This document shows, piece by piece, positions 25,638 through 34,862 of a stretch of 64,000 bases of DNA. The notes under the pieces are model-generated. The model was not told the DNA's origin. It worked only from the letters and a program-made list of their open reading frames with translations, and ran no database searches. The stretch covers positions 1-64,000 of the forward strand of contig NZ_JAHCLR010000012.1 in the NCBI RefSeq assembly GCF_018455725.1, read 5' to 3'. Both the position numbers and the translations under genes were made by a program. Numbering within the stretch: the first letter of the stretch is position 1; each line of letters starts with the position of its first letter. This DNA comes from Mycolicibacter acidiphilus (lineage in GTDB: Bacteria; Actinomycetota; Actinomycetes; Mycobacteriales; Mycobacteriaceae).

Positions 25638-25800
25638 TTAAGCGGATGGACAGTATTGTCGGTTGTCGGCCCGTGCTGTGTGGCCTTGCGGCCAGGGGTG
25701 GATCGGCAGGTCGCCGAATGCCTCGCGCGTCGGCGCGCAGAAGCCGTGAACGTAGCTGGCGGTCATCGCCAGGGGGCGGCCGGGACGTGCCGGAGTGCAC
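25638..25800 (-). pseudogene. C-terminal remnant of a second FkbM-like methyltransferase
   Basis: Minus-strand translation ending at TAA 25638 contains RPLAMTASYVHGFCAPTREA and FGDLPI. This lines up with the C terminus of the intact FkbM protein at 26829 (HPFAMPDGYVHDFCAVPTRD and LGALPV). Nothing of the catalytic domain remains. It points to an old tandem duplication or gene replacement here. Confidence 0.65.
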
Positions 25801-25818
25801 GATCCTGAGTGACGAATG

Positions 25819-26832
25819 TCACATTCCGCCCTGGTAGTAGTCGATTATCTCGGCCGCCGTGATCGGCTTTGCTGCCTTGCGGCCGAGGAAGAACACGCTG
25901 CTCGCACCGTCAAGCGAGTGCTTCGGATCGAGGATGCGGTCGGCGTAGCTGAGCCAGAAGAAGCACAGCGCCATGATCTGGCCGAACCGGGCCGAGCGGG
26001 TGAGGGCGCGTGCGAAGTAGGCGATCGACCAGCGCAGCGCGGTACCGGCACCGGCGACCGCACCGGAGTCGATCCGCTCGAAGTGCCGAAACAGATAGCG
26101 GTGGCCGCTATCGGTGAAACGCGTGAAGTCGTAAGGGCCCTCGTGTACCTGCTGGAGGAATGGCGTGTCGGCGTAGACGATGCCCGCGTTACGCAGGACG
26201 CGCTGTATCTCGTGCGCAATCCTGGTGGGCTCCAGGACGTGCTCGAGTACGGCCTGTATGACGACGCCGTCGACGGATTCGTCGGCCAGTGGGATCGCGT
26301 GGCCGTCAGCGATGAATTGCACGGCGGGGCTTGCGTAGATGTCGAAGCAGATCAGATCGACTGTGGAGTCGGCGTACAAAGCGTCCAGGCCGGATCCCAC
26401 GCTGCCGCCTCCGATGACCAGGATTCGGGGCCGTCGGCCGATCGCGGTGGCGTCGGCGCGGAGCAACCCGAGCATGCGGGCCACATTGACTGGGGCGCAG
26501 GTGTTGGCCGGATGCAGCAGCCGAGTCAGCGCGCGGTGGTACCTTGACCGGTCGATCTCCGATGCGCCCTCGACTGCGCGCAGTCGGTCGGCATCGAGGA
26601 CGCTGTGTTCGAAGTCCACGAGCGCGGGTATGCCGGCGACGATCGGAAACGGACTGTCAGCGTAGCGACAGGACTCACGGGTGCAGCGCCATTGGCCGAA
26701 CTCGGGATGCACCGGGTAGCCGCAACGCGGACAGATGAAAAGGTTTTGCGCGCTCATCGCGGTGAGAGTGAGCGCACGTTCAGGAGAGTGTGCGGTCATG
26801 TCGGCCGTATTGTCGCGCTTTGCGATGCTCAC
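25819..26832 (-). CDS. SAM-dependent methyltransferase with N-terminal zinc ribbon
   Basis: 337 residues. CPRCGYPVHPEFGQWRC looks like a small zinc ribbon; ILVIGGGSVGSGLDAL is SAM motif I; VDGVVIQAVLEHVLEPTRIA is a Methyltransf_11 core. GTG 26832 is preferred because it overlaps the previous stop as GTGA; ATG at 26799 is an alternative. Last gene of the minus-strand export unit; probable glycan methylation. Confidence 0.7.
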   Translation of the reverse strand: MSIAKRDNTADMTAHSPERALTLTAMSAQNLFICPRCGYPVHPEFGQWRCTRESCRYADSPFPIVAGIPALVDFEHSVLDADRLRAVEGASEIDRSRYHRALTRLLHPANTCAPVNVARMLGLLRADATAIGRRPRILVIGGGSVGSGLDALYADSTVDLICFDIYASPAVQFIADGHAIPLADESVDGVVIQAVLEHVLEPTRIAHEIQRVLRNAGIVYADTPFLQQVHEGPYDFTRFTDSGHRYLFRHFERIDSGAVAGAGTALRWSIAYFARALTRSARFGQIMALCFFWLSYADRILDPKHSLDGASSVFFLGRKAAKPITAAEIIDYYQGGM

Positions 26833-27698
26833 GAGCACACCGGCAGGGCGCCGAGCGCGTCACGGGTCGGCACCGCGCAGAAGTCGTGGACATAGCCATC
26901 CGGCATGGCAAAGGGGTGGAACTCGCCGGAGGCCACCATCGACATCTGGTGGCGGTGCACATCGAAATGCGCGATGGGGTGCAAGGCGGATTCGGTGATG
27001 AAGAAGAGTTGGTACCCGAGGGCTTCGAGCTGGCTGAAAACCTCGGCGATCGGCACCGACAGGTGTCGTTGCTCGATTTCGATGAGAATCGCGGGACGGC
27101 AGCGTTGCAACATCGCCGAACCGCCGCGCAACACGGCCTGCTCATGGCCTTCGACGTCGATCTTGACGAAGTCGACGTCGATCCCTGCCGGAATGGCGTC
27201 GTCCAGCCGAACGGTTTGGATACCGGTGCTCTGAACATTGACACCCTGGCCGTCGAATCCATGAGCGAGGCTGGCCTGGGCGGTGACCAGCCGGCCCTGC
27301 TGCTCGGGCACGCAGAGTTGTGCGATGCCGGCGACATCGGAGGCCGCCACTGGGTGGAACTGCACGTTGGATCGGGCGGCCGCCAGTCGGGACAGCATCG
27401 GAGCGTTGTCGGGGTGCGGCTCGAAGCTGCACACCTGCCCGGACGCTCCGACCCGGCGGGCCAGGTGATAGGTGAATAGACCCCAGCTTGCACCGACGTC
27501 GAGGACGGTCGCGCCGCCGACGGCGAAATGATCCGCGACAGCCATGGCCAGATCCCCGGCACGCCGGCGGCGCCAGAGAACCTCGGTCGCGGCACCCATC
27601 GCGGTGCAGCCGAAGAGCCGTCCGAGATTGCGCATGGTCGCATATTTGGCGGCCCAGTTGGTCAAATCACCACCCACCACAGAGTCCTTCACTGACAC
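26829..27698 (-). CDS. FkbM-family SAM-dependent methyltransferase
   Basis: 289 residues from the GTG at 27698, which has AAAGG nine bases upstream. VLDVGASWGLFTYHLARR is SAM motif I and DFVKIDVEGHEQAVLRGG is the FkbM signature. It overlaps the glycosyltransferase gene by ten bases. Related in family to the gene at 1262 and to the remnant at 25638. Likely O-methylates a sugar of the exported glycan. Confidence 0.8.
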   Translation of the reverse strand: MSVKDSVVGGDLTNWAAKYATMRNLGRLFGCTAMGAATEVLWRRRRAGDLAMAVADHFAVGGATVLDVGASWGLFTYHLARRVGASGQVCSFEPHPDNAPMLSRLAAARSNVQFHPVAASDVAGIAQLCVPEQQGRLVTAQASLAHGFDGQGVNVQSTGIQTVRLDDAIPAGIDVDFVKIDVEGHEQAVLRGGSAMLQRCRPAILIEIEQRHLSVPIAEVFSQLEALGYQLFFITESALHPIAHFDVHRHQMSMVASGEFHPFAMPDGYVHDFCAVPTRDALGALPVCS

Positions 27699-28831
27699 TG
27701 TTCCCGGCCTTTCTGCTCGGCGGCCGCTGAGCCGTCGCTGTTGGCGGCGCCGGTCAGACCGGTCCACAGTTGCTCCAGTCGCTGATACCAGGCCTCGACC
27801 CCGAAATCGGTTGCGCGGCTGCGGGCCTTCTCAGCGAGGCGGGCCCGCAAGTCCTGGTCGGCCACCAGCACACCCAGCGCCTCGCCGATCTGCTCGGGGT
27901 GTCCGGGTGCCACGGTCAAGCCATTCACCCGATCGGTGACCGCCTCGCCGATGCTGCCGACCAGCGTCACCACCGGTGCCAGCCCGGCGGCCATAGCTTC
28001 CAGTAGTGCCATCGGGAGGCCTTCATCGAAGCTGGGCAGGGCGAAAACGTGTGCCGACGACAACAATTCGTCGCGGGCTTCCGGGCCGAGCCAGCCGGCC
28101 ACGTGGATGGTTTCGCCGAGGCTCGCGGCGGCAACGGCTGCCCGAACTTCGTCGACCTCGCCGTCACCGGCCAGCGTGACCCGCAGCCGGTTGCGGACGT
28201 TTTCGGGGAGGCCTGCGACAGCGTCGACTAAGTCGTAGCTGCCCTTGCGTCCCCCGAGTCGGCCCAGAGCGACCACATGCACCCGTTCGACATCGGCCTG
28301 ATATAGCGGGACATCCGGTATTCGGACGGCGTTGTGCAGCACGCTGATTCGTTCGGATGGCACACGCAGTCGGCTCGCGTACTCCTCGATGTGCCGCTGT
28401 CCAAGCACCACCAGGTGATCAGCAGGCAACATGAGACGGACGATGCGTTGTGCTGTCGCCGGAAGACTGTCGAACCAGCCGCCGAAGTCATAGCTGTGTC
28501 CGTGCACCACTGCAGGTACGCCCGCCAGCCTTGCGGCGCACAGTGGCAGCGATTTGCGAATCACGCTGCCGCCGTGCGCGAGATGCACATGGAGCAGGTC
28601 GATGTGTCCGCTGAGCACCAACCCGGCGGCTCGCAGCATCCCGGGGATGCTGAGCCTCAGCCGCTGCCAGATCGAGCCCTCGGTATAGGTCGGCACCACC
28701 GTGATGTGCAACCGCGGGCTGGGATGTGCCGCCATGAGGGTGATCACCGTGGCCATGCCACCCCGGCTGGCGGCTCCCGCCGGAGCAGGGCCGACGACCA
28801 AGACGCGCAGCCGGTTCCGTTGTGGGGTCAT
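27689..28831 (-). CDS. GT4-family glycosyltransferase
   Basis: 380 residues. The GT-B fold is shown by VGPAPAGAASRGGMATVI at the acceptor site, HVHLAHGGSVIRKS, VALGRLGGRKGSYDLVDAV and the EX7E-type PSFDEGLPMALLEAMAAGL. It would transfer an activated sugar to the lipid-linked repeat in the cytosol. ATG 28831 overlaps the stop of the Wzy-like gene as ATGA. Confidence 0.85.
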   Translation of the reverse strand: MTPQRNRLRVLVVGPAPAGAASRGGMATVITLMAAHPSPRLHITVVPTYTEGSIWQRLRLSIPGMLRAAGLVLSGHIDLLHVHLAHGGSVIRKSLPLCAARLAGVPAVVHGHSYDFGGWFDSLPATAQRIVRLMLPADHLVVLGQRHIEEYASRLRVPSERISVLHNAVRIPDVPLYQADVERVHVVALGRLGGRKGSYDLVDAVAGLPENVRNRLRVTLAGDGEVDEVRAAVAAASLGETIHVAGWLGPEARDELLSSAHVFALPSFDEGLPMALLEAMAAGLAPVVTLVGSIGEAVTDRVNGLTVAPGHPEQIGEALGVLVADQDLRARLAEKARSRATDFGVEAWYQRLEQLWTGLTGAANSDGSAAAEQKGREQCQ

Positions 28832-30294
28832 ACGGCGGCTGCCACGGGGATCCGGACGGTGTTCTCCGGGATTTCGATCCGAATGCGACGGATTTGCGTG
28901 GCGAACGCGAATGCGGCGCCGAATGTGAGGCCGAGCACCAGCGAATCGCCGACCTCTTCGGGCATCGGGCCGACAGTGCAGGTCGCCAGTAGTCCCGCGC
29001 TGGTCGCGGCGGCGATCTTCGCCAACGGTGACGCACTGCGCAGCGCCCGCACGATCGGCGTGATTGCGAGCATGGCAAACCCGGCCATGCCGACCGCGCC
29101 GGATTTGACCAGCCACCACAGGTAGAAGTTGTGTGCGTAGGTCGTGCCCAATGTCATCGTGAACGAATCCGGGTCGTAGCCGAACGGCAGCTGGTAGGCG
29201 TACCCCATGCCGTGTCCGAAGAACGGGGCTCCGGCGATCGCTGGTTTGAGGTGGCTGTTCTCCTTGAACCGCTCCAGCAGGGAATCATCGACGGCCAGGG
29301 CGCCGGTCGAGACACCGCCGAGCACTCGGCGGTTGTACGCCATGAACTGATAATCCAGCCAAGTGCCCGCCGCGGAATGCTGAAGCAGAAACAATGCGCC
29401 GGGTACCGCCATCGCAAAGACGGCGGCAGTGATGGCGACAAAACTCGCCGTGCGGTGCAAGGCCGACCAGTCGAACGTCGAGACGATCGCCACGGCGGCG
29501 GCCACACCCATCGCCATCAGCGTGGCGCGAGAGAATCCGAGCAGAGAGATGATCAGGGCCGGCGGTGCGAACGAAAGATACACCAGGGCGGGTACCCTGC
29601 CGATGATCTGGCCGGCGACCAGCGCGGTCAGAACGGCCATCGATACGGTTGCGGACGTGGTGAGCAGCCGGGTGGCCTCGGCGGTACTGGCCGTGTCCTG
29701 CAGGGTTTCGGTCCGCCCCGAGAGTTTGATGATGTGCAGCGAGCTGGCGACGATCAGCCCCGACGAGAACCATAGGGTCGCCGCAAGGGCATGCATCGCG
29801 CCTTTGGCGTAGTCGGCCCCAATGATCGTCAGTGCCAGCACGAATCCGAGGACCAGTTCGAACAGGAACGTGGCCTCGTGCACGATCGAAGCGACTGCGT
29901 TGTCGGCCGCGAATCCGGCTACCGAGAAGAAGACGATGGTCAGTGCGAACATCCCCGGCAGCAGGAGGTCAGCGAATCGTGGCTGCGCGATCGGGATCAG
30001 GTAGCCGATTGCCAGCAGCACCGCGACATGCGAGGCGTAGATGGCGACCGGACCGATGATCATGCCGACGTGCAGGCCATCCGGCAGTGTCGCGAACGCG
30101 AGGAACAGCGCAGCACCTGCCATCAGCTGAGGCTTGATCCAATACACCACCAGGCAGCCCATCAGCAGAACCAATGCCACCCCGCGCGAAGTGCGGACCG
30201 AGAACACCCCGATCAGGAAACATCCGAACAGAAAGGCGCCCAGCTGGGCAGCGGCGAAAGCCCAGCGCCGGCGACCGCGTAGATACGGGATCAT
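28828..30294 (-). CDS. O-antigen polymerase/ligase-like membrane protein (Wzy_C type)
   Basis: 488 residues with about 11-12 membrane helices. A large extracytoplasmic loop near residues 330-380 contains FFGHGMGYAYQLPFGYDP and then TYAHNFYLWWLVKSG, the GxG...HN pattern of Wzy/WaaL proteins. It should polymerise flipped repeat units or ligate the chain. It lies directly downstream of the Wzz/BY-kinase gene with an ATGA overlap, the usual partner arrangement. Confidence 0.75.
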   Translation of the reverse strand: MIPYLRGRRRWAFAAAQLGAFLFGCFLIGVFSVRTSRGVALVLLMGCLVVYWIKPQLMAGAALFLAFATLPDGLHVGMIIGPVAIYASHVAVLLAIGYLIPIAQPRFADLLLPGMFALTIVFFSVAGFAADNAVASIVHEATFLFELVLGFVLALTIIGADYAKGAMHALAATLWFSSGLIVASSLHIIKLSGRTETLQDTASTAEATRLLTTSATVSMAVLTALVAGQIIGRVPALVYLSFAPPALIISLLGFSRATLMAMGVAAAVAIVSTFDWSALHRTASFVAITAAVFAMAVPGALFLLQHSAAGTWLDYQFMAYNRRVLGGVSTGALAVDDSLLERFKENSHLKPAIAGAPFFGHGMGYAYQLPFGYDPDSFTMTLGTTYAHNFYLWWLVKSGAVGMAGFAMLAITPIVRALRSASPLAKIAAATSAGLLATCTVGPMPEEVGDSLVLGLTFGAAFAFATQIRRIRIEIPENTVRIPVAAAV

Positions 30295-31820
30295 TTCGGG
30301 CTCTTGAGTTTTGCGTGGTATGTCCGAGCCGCTACCTTGGTGTGCCGGGCCACGCTGGCATTCGTCAGCACGGTGCCGACGACATCGGCGCCCGACGGGC
30401 GCAGTGCGAACAGGGCGTCGCGGACTTCGTCGTCGGTGGTGCGGCCGGCCCGCACCACCAGGACCGTGCCGTCAACGGCATGGGCCAGCAATTGGGTGTC
30501 TGCGGTGGCCAGTATCGGGGGGCCGTCGATGACGATCCGGTCGAAGCGCGCCGATAGGGTTGCCAACACCCTATCGAGTGTCTCGGCAGGAAACGCGCCG
30601 CACGGCGCAGTTCCGCGCCGCGCAGAACGCTGCCCGAGGATGAACAGGTTGGCCGACGAGGTGCCATACACGCATTCGGCGGTGGTATCCGGGTTGGCCA
30701 GCGCGTAATCCAGTGCCCGCGCGGAATCGACTTTCAGCAGGCCGGCGATCGTGGCACGACGCGGATCTCCCTCGATGATCAGGACGCGGTCGCCGAGTTC
30801 GGCGAACGCCAGCGCGAGGTTCAGCGCCGTCGTCGTCGTGCCCTCACCGCCGAACGGCGCCGTCATCAGGATTCGGCGCGCGTCTGTACCCAACACCCTC
30901 AGTAACCGGTCCCGCATGCCGCGCACTCGGTCGTCCGAGGAGAAATCAGCGCCGAAACGTGGCGCACTGCTGTGAGAGCCGGACAGTTCAGCCAGTGTTG
31001 GCACATCCGAGATTTGCTCAAGCACGACGTGCTCGCGGACGGCGTGGTCGGTGGCATTGCGGGTCAGTGCCACCCCGATGCCCAGGGTCAGCCCGGCGAT
31101 GAGGCCCACGGCCATGTTTCGGGCGGGAATGGGCTTGACTGGGGCATCCGGTACTTCGGGCCGTTCGATGATGGTTGCGAGAATCGTCGGAATCGGATCG
31201 TGCGGCGGCTCCGAGGCCGCCTGCTGCGGTGGCGGGGCGACGGCGCTGTCTGCGAGAGGCTGGTTGGGCAGGTCGGGGACCGGTTGAGCGGCATCGGTCA
31301 GCTGGGAATCCTGTAGCGCGTCTACGCCGGCCGGCGCCGGTGGCCGAGGGGGAGGTGATGTGTCCGGCCCCTTCGGGTGCGGGCCGGTGCCCAGGGTCGG
31401 AGCCAGTCTGACGAATTGCTCGGCCATGGCCCCGGTGAGCTTGGCGGCTCGTTGCGGGTCGGTGTCGGTGACGGTCAGCGTGATCAGCTGTGACTTCGGG
31501 ACGAACGTCGCCGCGGTCTGGGTTTGCAGGGCATCGGCGGTGATAGGCAGATGCAGAGTGTCCACGACCTGCTGCGCTACCAGTTGTCCGCCCGCGATCG
31601 CCGCATACGACGACAGTCTTTCCTGTACCGCCTGGGTTCCGGCGAACGCGTCGCCGAGGTTGGTCTCCCCAGTGAACGTGATCAGGATCGTCGCCGACGC
31701 CTGGTAACTCTTGTTCTGAAACGCGGTCAGCACCCCGACACCGATCAAACATGCCAGCAGTGCCGCGACGGCCACCTTCCAGCGCAGCAGCAGAATCTGG
31801 GTGAACGTGCGGAAGTCCAT
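30291..31820 (-). CDS. Wzz/CpsC-CpsD fusion: chain-length regulator with degenerate BY-kinase domain
   Basis: 509 residues. A Wzz domain with helices at about 17-34 and 236-252 encloses an extracytoplasmic part with a Pro-rich stretch (150-230). A cytosolic CpsD/Cap-like ATPase domain (about 300-500) follows. Walker A reads GGEGTTTT, with Thr328 in place of the invariant Lys; Walker A-prime reads VLIIEGDPRR; Walker B is IVIDGPPIL. There is no C-terminal tyrosine cluster. It should still set chain length but is unlikely to be an active tyrosine kinase. Confidence 0.8.
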   Translation of the reverse strand: MDFRTFTQILLLRWKVAVAALLACLIGVGVLTAFQNKSYQASATILITFTGETNLGDAFAGTQAVQERLSSYAAIAGGQLVAQQVVDTLHLPITADALQTQTAATFVPKSQLITLTVTDTDPQRAAKLTGAMAEQFVRLAPTLGTGPHPKGPDTSPPPRPPAPAGVDALQDSQLTDAAQPVPDLPNQPLADSAVAPPPQQAASEPPHDPIPTILATIIERPEVPDAPVKPIPARNMAVGLIAGLTLGIGVALTRNATDHAVREHVVLEQISDVPTLAELSGSHSSAPRFGADFSSDDRVRGMRDRLLRVLGTDARRILMTAPFGGEGTTTTALNLALAFAELGDRVLIIEGDPRRATIAGLLKVDSARALDYALANPDTTAECVYGTSSANLFILGQRSARRGTAPCGAFPAETLDRVLATLSARFDRIVIDGPPILATADTQLLAHAVDGTVLVVRAGRTTDDEVRDALFALRPSGADVVGTVLTNASVARHTKVAARTYHAKLKSPK

Positions 31821-31848
31821 CGACTATACCTCTTCGAACGGATGTCGG

Positions 31849-33528
31849 TCAGTCATGTTGGATGCTTGACTCGTCGCGCTGCATCTCAAGTGCCGCGATT
31901 GCGTAGTACCCGGCCTCGTCGCGGCCGTCTCGTGCCAACTTGAGTGGGGGATAGTTCATTTCATGTGTGGCGTTCGGCTTATGCTGTCGCCAGGTGGCGG
32001 CTGCGCGCACCGTGTAATGCCCTGGCGGCAGGTCTTTGAGGTCGACGTGCAGGTGTTCGGTGGCTGACGACGGGATGGGCTGGCTTCCCGCTGCGTCCTG
32101 CACCAGTGTTTTCAGATTCACACCCGACGGCAGTGTTCGCACGACCTTGCCGGTGAAGTTGACCAGTCGGTACTCAGGTACCCAATTCTCGGAGGCGGCG
32201 GCTGCGCCGGTATTGACCCAGGTGACGGTGATCGCCGCGACCCCGTCCCGCACTGACTGTGAGCCCTCCCGAGCCTCCACCGAATAGCGGTAGCCGGCAA
32301 CCGTATTCGCCTGCGCCCACAACAGATACAGCTGCGGGTCCATTGGGCTGTTCCGGTCGGCGTCGGGGAAATTGACGCTGGAGGTCATCGAGACGTGGTA
32401 CCTCACGACGTCGCGCAGACCTTTCCGATAGTAGTCGTGCAGGCTGACGCCGTCGGTCAGATTGCACCACTCGGTGATCACCGGGGCGATCGCGAACTGG
32501 TGTTTCAACGCGTCGATCAGCGGATCACCGTGCTGCACATACCAGGACCGGGGATCCTCGGCCCACAGCGGCAGCGGCGAGTAATAGCCGAGGCAGTCCG
32601 AGCGAAAACCGACCGGGCCGGCCAGCTTGGCGGTGACGTCGTCGGCCAACATTTGTCGCACGATCTCCGGGTTGCTGAGAGCGGTCGCCAGTTGGGTGTG
32701 GCCGAAGGCGTTGACGTGAGCCGCAATGAGTCGCCGGGCCGCATCCTTGGTTATGTTCTGGTCGCGAAACAGGCTGTGATACCCCAGCGCGCCGATGCTC
32801 TTCTCGGGTGGCGGACCCGGTGTGTGCAGCGCATCACGGAGATAGGCGTTGTGGTTCTCGCTGAAGTCGCCGTAGCCGGAGAACTCGAAGACGCTGAGCC
32901 GCTCGTCGGAGTCGTAACGCCGGCCGAGTGCGGCCAGCAACTGCTCGAACGCGCCCAGGTAGCCCGAGTCGTTCCAGTTCGGCACCACCTGCGTCACCCC
33001 GTGGGGGTAGGAACCCTCCGGCGGTCCGGGGTAGCTGGTGGCGGCACCGGGAATGGCGCGCACCCAATCGGGGATCGCGATGTTGGTGTCGTTCGGATAG
33101 GTCTCGTCACAGCAGGAGTTGTACGCGTGTACCCGCAGGGTCAGGCGCACGCCGCGTTCAGCCTGTTCGGCCAGCGCGTCGTCGATGACGTGGAAGTCGA
33201 ATCGCTTGTCGTCGGGTGTCCCCGCTGGCAGGCTGTGCGGGTCGACGGGCTGGAGTTCCCGCCACGACACCCGAATGCTCCCGTCGTAGGAGTCCGGCCA
33301 GTCCGGGTAGCGTTTTTGCGCCGGATTGCTCTGCGGGAACAGGGGTATCAGCATGTCCGTGTACTGGCCGCGCAGCGGGTTGGGGATCTCCTGCGCTGCA
33401 GGGGAAACGATCGGACTGCTGATCGCGTTCAGCGGCCCTCCGGGGCGTTCTCCGCCGCACCCGGGCAGGGCGCCAAGCAGCAGGCAGACGGCGAGGCTGC
33501 CGATGATTCGTGTGCGTCGTCGAAGCAT
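31849..33528 (-). CDS. lipoprotein, DUF4832-like putative glycoside hydrolase
   Basis: 559 residues. The N terminus is basic then hydrophobic and ends in a lipobox, LPGC (Cys near residue 25), so it is exported and lipid-anchored. NPLRGQYTDM, a TIM-barrel-like middle (FEFSGYGDFSENHN) and a C-terminal beta domain with YRLVNFTGKVV resemble DUF4832 proteins, many of which flank glycan loci. It may trim or modify the exported polysaccharide. It is 28 bases upstream of the Wzz gene. Confidence 0.7.
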   Translation of the reverse strand: MLRRRTRIIGSLAVCLLLGALPGCGGERPGGPLNAISSPIVSPAAQEIPNPLRGQYTDMLIPLFPQSNPAQKRYPDWPDSYDGSIRVSWRELQPVDPHSLPAGTPDDKRFDFHVIDDALAEQAERGVRLTLRVHAYNSCCDETYPNDTNIAIPDWVRAIPGAATSYPGPPEGSYPHGVTQVVPNWNDSGYLGAFEQLLAALGRRYDSDERLSVFEFSGYGDFSENHNAYLRDALHTPGPPPEKSIGALGYHSLFRDQNITKDAARRLIAAHVNAFGHTQLATALSNPEIVRQMLADDVTAKLAGPVGFRSDCLGYYSPLPLWAEDPRSWYVQHGDPLIDALKHQFAIAPVITEWCNLTDGVSLHDYYRKGLRDVVRYHVSMTSSVNFPDADRNSPMDPQLYLLWAQANTVAGYRYSVEAREGSQSVRDGVAAITVTWVNTGAAAASENWVPEYRLVNFTGKVVRTLPSGVNLKTLVQDAAGSQPIPSSATEHLHVDLKDLPPGHYTVRAAATWRQHKPNATHEMNYPPLKLARDGRDEAGYYAIAALEMQRDESSIQHD

Positions 33529-33554
33529 GGTGTTTCCCGGCTCGGGCCGGCTGA

Positions 33555-34646
33555 CTATCCGGAGGCTCCGGACAGGGCATCGAAGATGTTGGTGAAGTCG
33601 GTGAAGATCGGCGTCAGGCCGGTGCCGAAGACGTCACCGAACGGCCCGCCGCTCACCGTTGTGAGGAAGTCGTTGAAGGCGGTGGTGAACGCCGGGGAGT
33701 CGAAGTTCGCGGACAGGCCGGCCCAGTCGGACGGCTGCAGCCCGGCGAGGTCGGCGAACATCGCAAGATTCTGGTCGAATGAGCCGGTCAGGCCACCGAT
33801 GCTGCCGTCATTGAAGACATGGTCGCCAGGGCTGCCGGTGAGCAGCGTCTGGGTGAGATCCTGCGGGGTGTAGGTGCCGGCGCCGATGAAGTTGTTGAGA
33901 CTCTGCTGCTGGGCGTCGAACATCATGTTGTAGGCGTTGAATGCACGGTTGACCGCACCGTTGAAGGCGCTGTCGCTGCCGAATGCGGCCTGTTCCATAG
34001 CTATCTCATTGCTGACCAGGCTGGCGTTGAATGCCTCCTCGGCGCTGATCAGACTGGTGTTGAAGCTGTACATGTCATCGACCAGGGTTCCGAAGAGTGC
34101 GCCGAGCGTCGCGGAGTCACCGGAGCCGCCGGGCAGCAGCGAGTTCTGGCTGAAGTATGCGGCGTACTGACCGAAGGCCTGCTCGATGCCGCCGAAGTAA
34201 TTGAAGCCGCTGTCGGTGGGGGAGAGCAGTGATGCGTTGAGGGTCTGCGGATCGAAGTCTGCCCGGGCGCCGAGCAGACCGAGCAGCGCGCCCTGGTTGG
34301 CGCCGAGCAGGGCGTTGCTGCCGTCGAAGAAGTGGTCTAGCAGTTGGGTGCCGAAGGTCTGGTCTTCCCCGGGTGCGACGCCGGTGGCGTCGAGATAGTC
34401 CTGGATGAGTTGGGCCTGGCTGGTCACCAGGGCCGCGTTGGAGTCGAGCATGCCGTTGTCGCCGTTGACCAACGTGTTGAAAGCGCTGAGTTGACTGTCA
34501 AGGATCTGCTGCAGGAGCGAGCTGCTCTCCGCGGTGAGTTCGATGGCGACGTTCGACGGGAAGGACGCGACCGCCGGCACGGCGGCGATCAGGCTTCCTG
34601 CAGTGAGCGCGGCGGCGGCGAGGTGTGAGTGGGGCACTGATTGCAT
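33555..34646 (-). CDS. secreted mycobacterial protein of unknown function
   Basis: 363 residues from ATG 34646, which follows AAGGGAG. A Sec signal peptide is clear (AAAALTAGSLIAAVPAVA). The mature part is acidic, rich in Asn, Phe, Gly and Ser, with repeated helical LLxxxLD-type segments and no cysteine or catalytic motif that I recognise. It ends shortly before the DUF4832-like gene in the same direction, so it may be exported with the glycan machinery. Confidence 0.65.
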   Translation of the reverse strand: MQSVPHSHLAAAALTAGSLIAAVPAVASFPSNVAIELTAESSSLLQQILDSQLSAFNTLVNGDNGMLDSNAALVTSQAQLIQDYLDATGVAPGEDQTFGTQLLDHFFDGSNALLGANQGALLGLLGARADFDPQTLNASLLSPTDSGFNYFGGIEQAFGQYAAYFSQNSLLPGGSGDSATLGALFGTLVDDMYSFNTSLISAEEAFNASLVSNEIAMEQAAFGSDSAFNGAVNRAFNAYNMMFDAQQQSLNNFIGAGTYTPQDLTQTLLTGSPGDHVFNDGSIGGLTGSFDQNLAMFADLAGLQPSDWAGLSANFDSPAFTTAFNDFLTTVSGGPFGDVFGTGLTPIFTDFTNIFDALSGASG

Positions 34647-34734
34647 GGCGACTCCCTTGAAACGATGCCTACTAGCCGCATAACGGCGTGGTCCTTCAGA
34701 GAGTACCTGACACAAACCTTGTAAACCAGGGCCT

Positions 34735-34755
34735 AATCAGTCAAAACGTTTGATT
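34735..34755. promoter_or_regulatory. AT-rich palindrome, candidate operator
   Basis: AATCAGTCAAAACGTTTGATT has outer arms AATCA/TGATT and an inner TCAAA/TTTGA pair. It lies about 90 bases upstream of the secreted-protein gene on the minus strand and about 110 bases beyond the end of the eccE-like gene. The remaining 217-base spacer shows no other clear feature. Confidence 0.4.
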
Positions 34756-34862
34756 CACGACGTAGACAGTACTTGCGGTCGGTGATTGGATGCATGCGGC
34801 GAGGCCGGGCGACCTCGGCCCGCCGGGCGTTGTGGCCGGTCGCGCGGGGTAGATTCCGTGAG

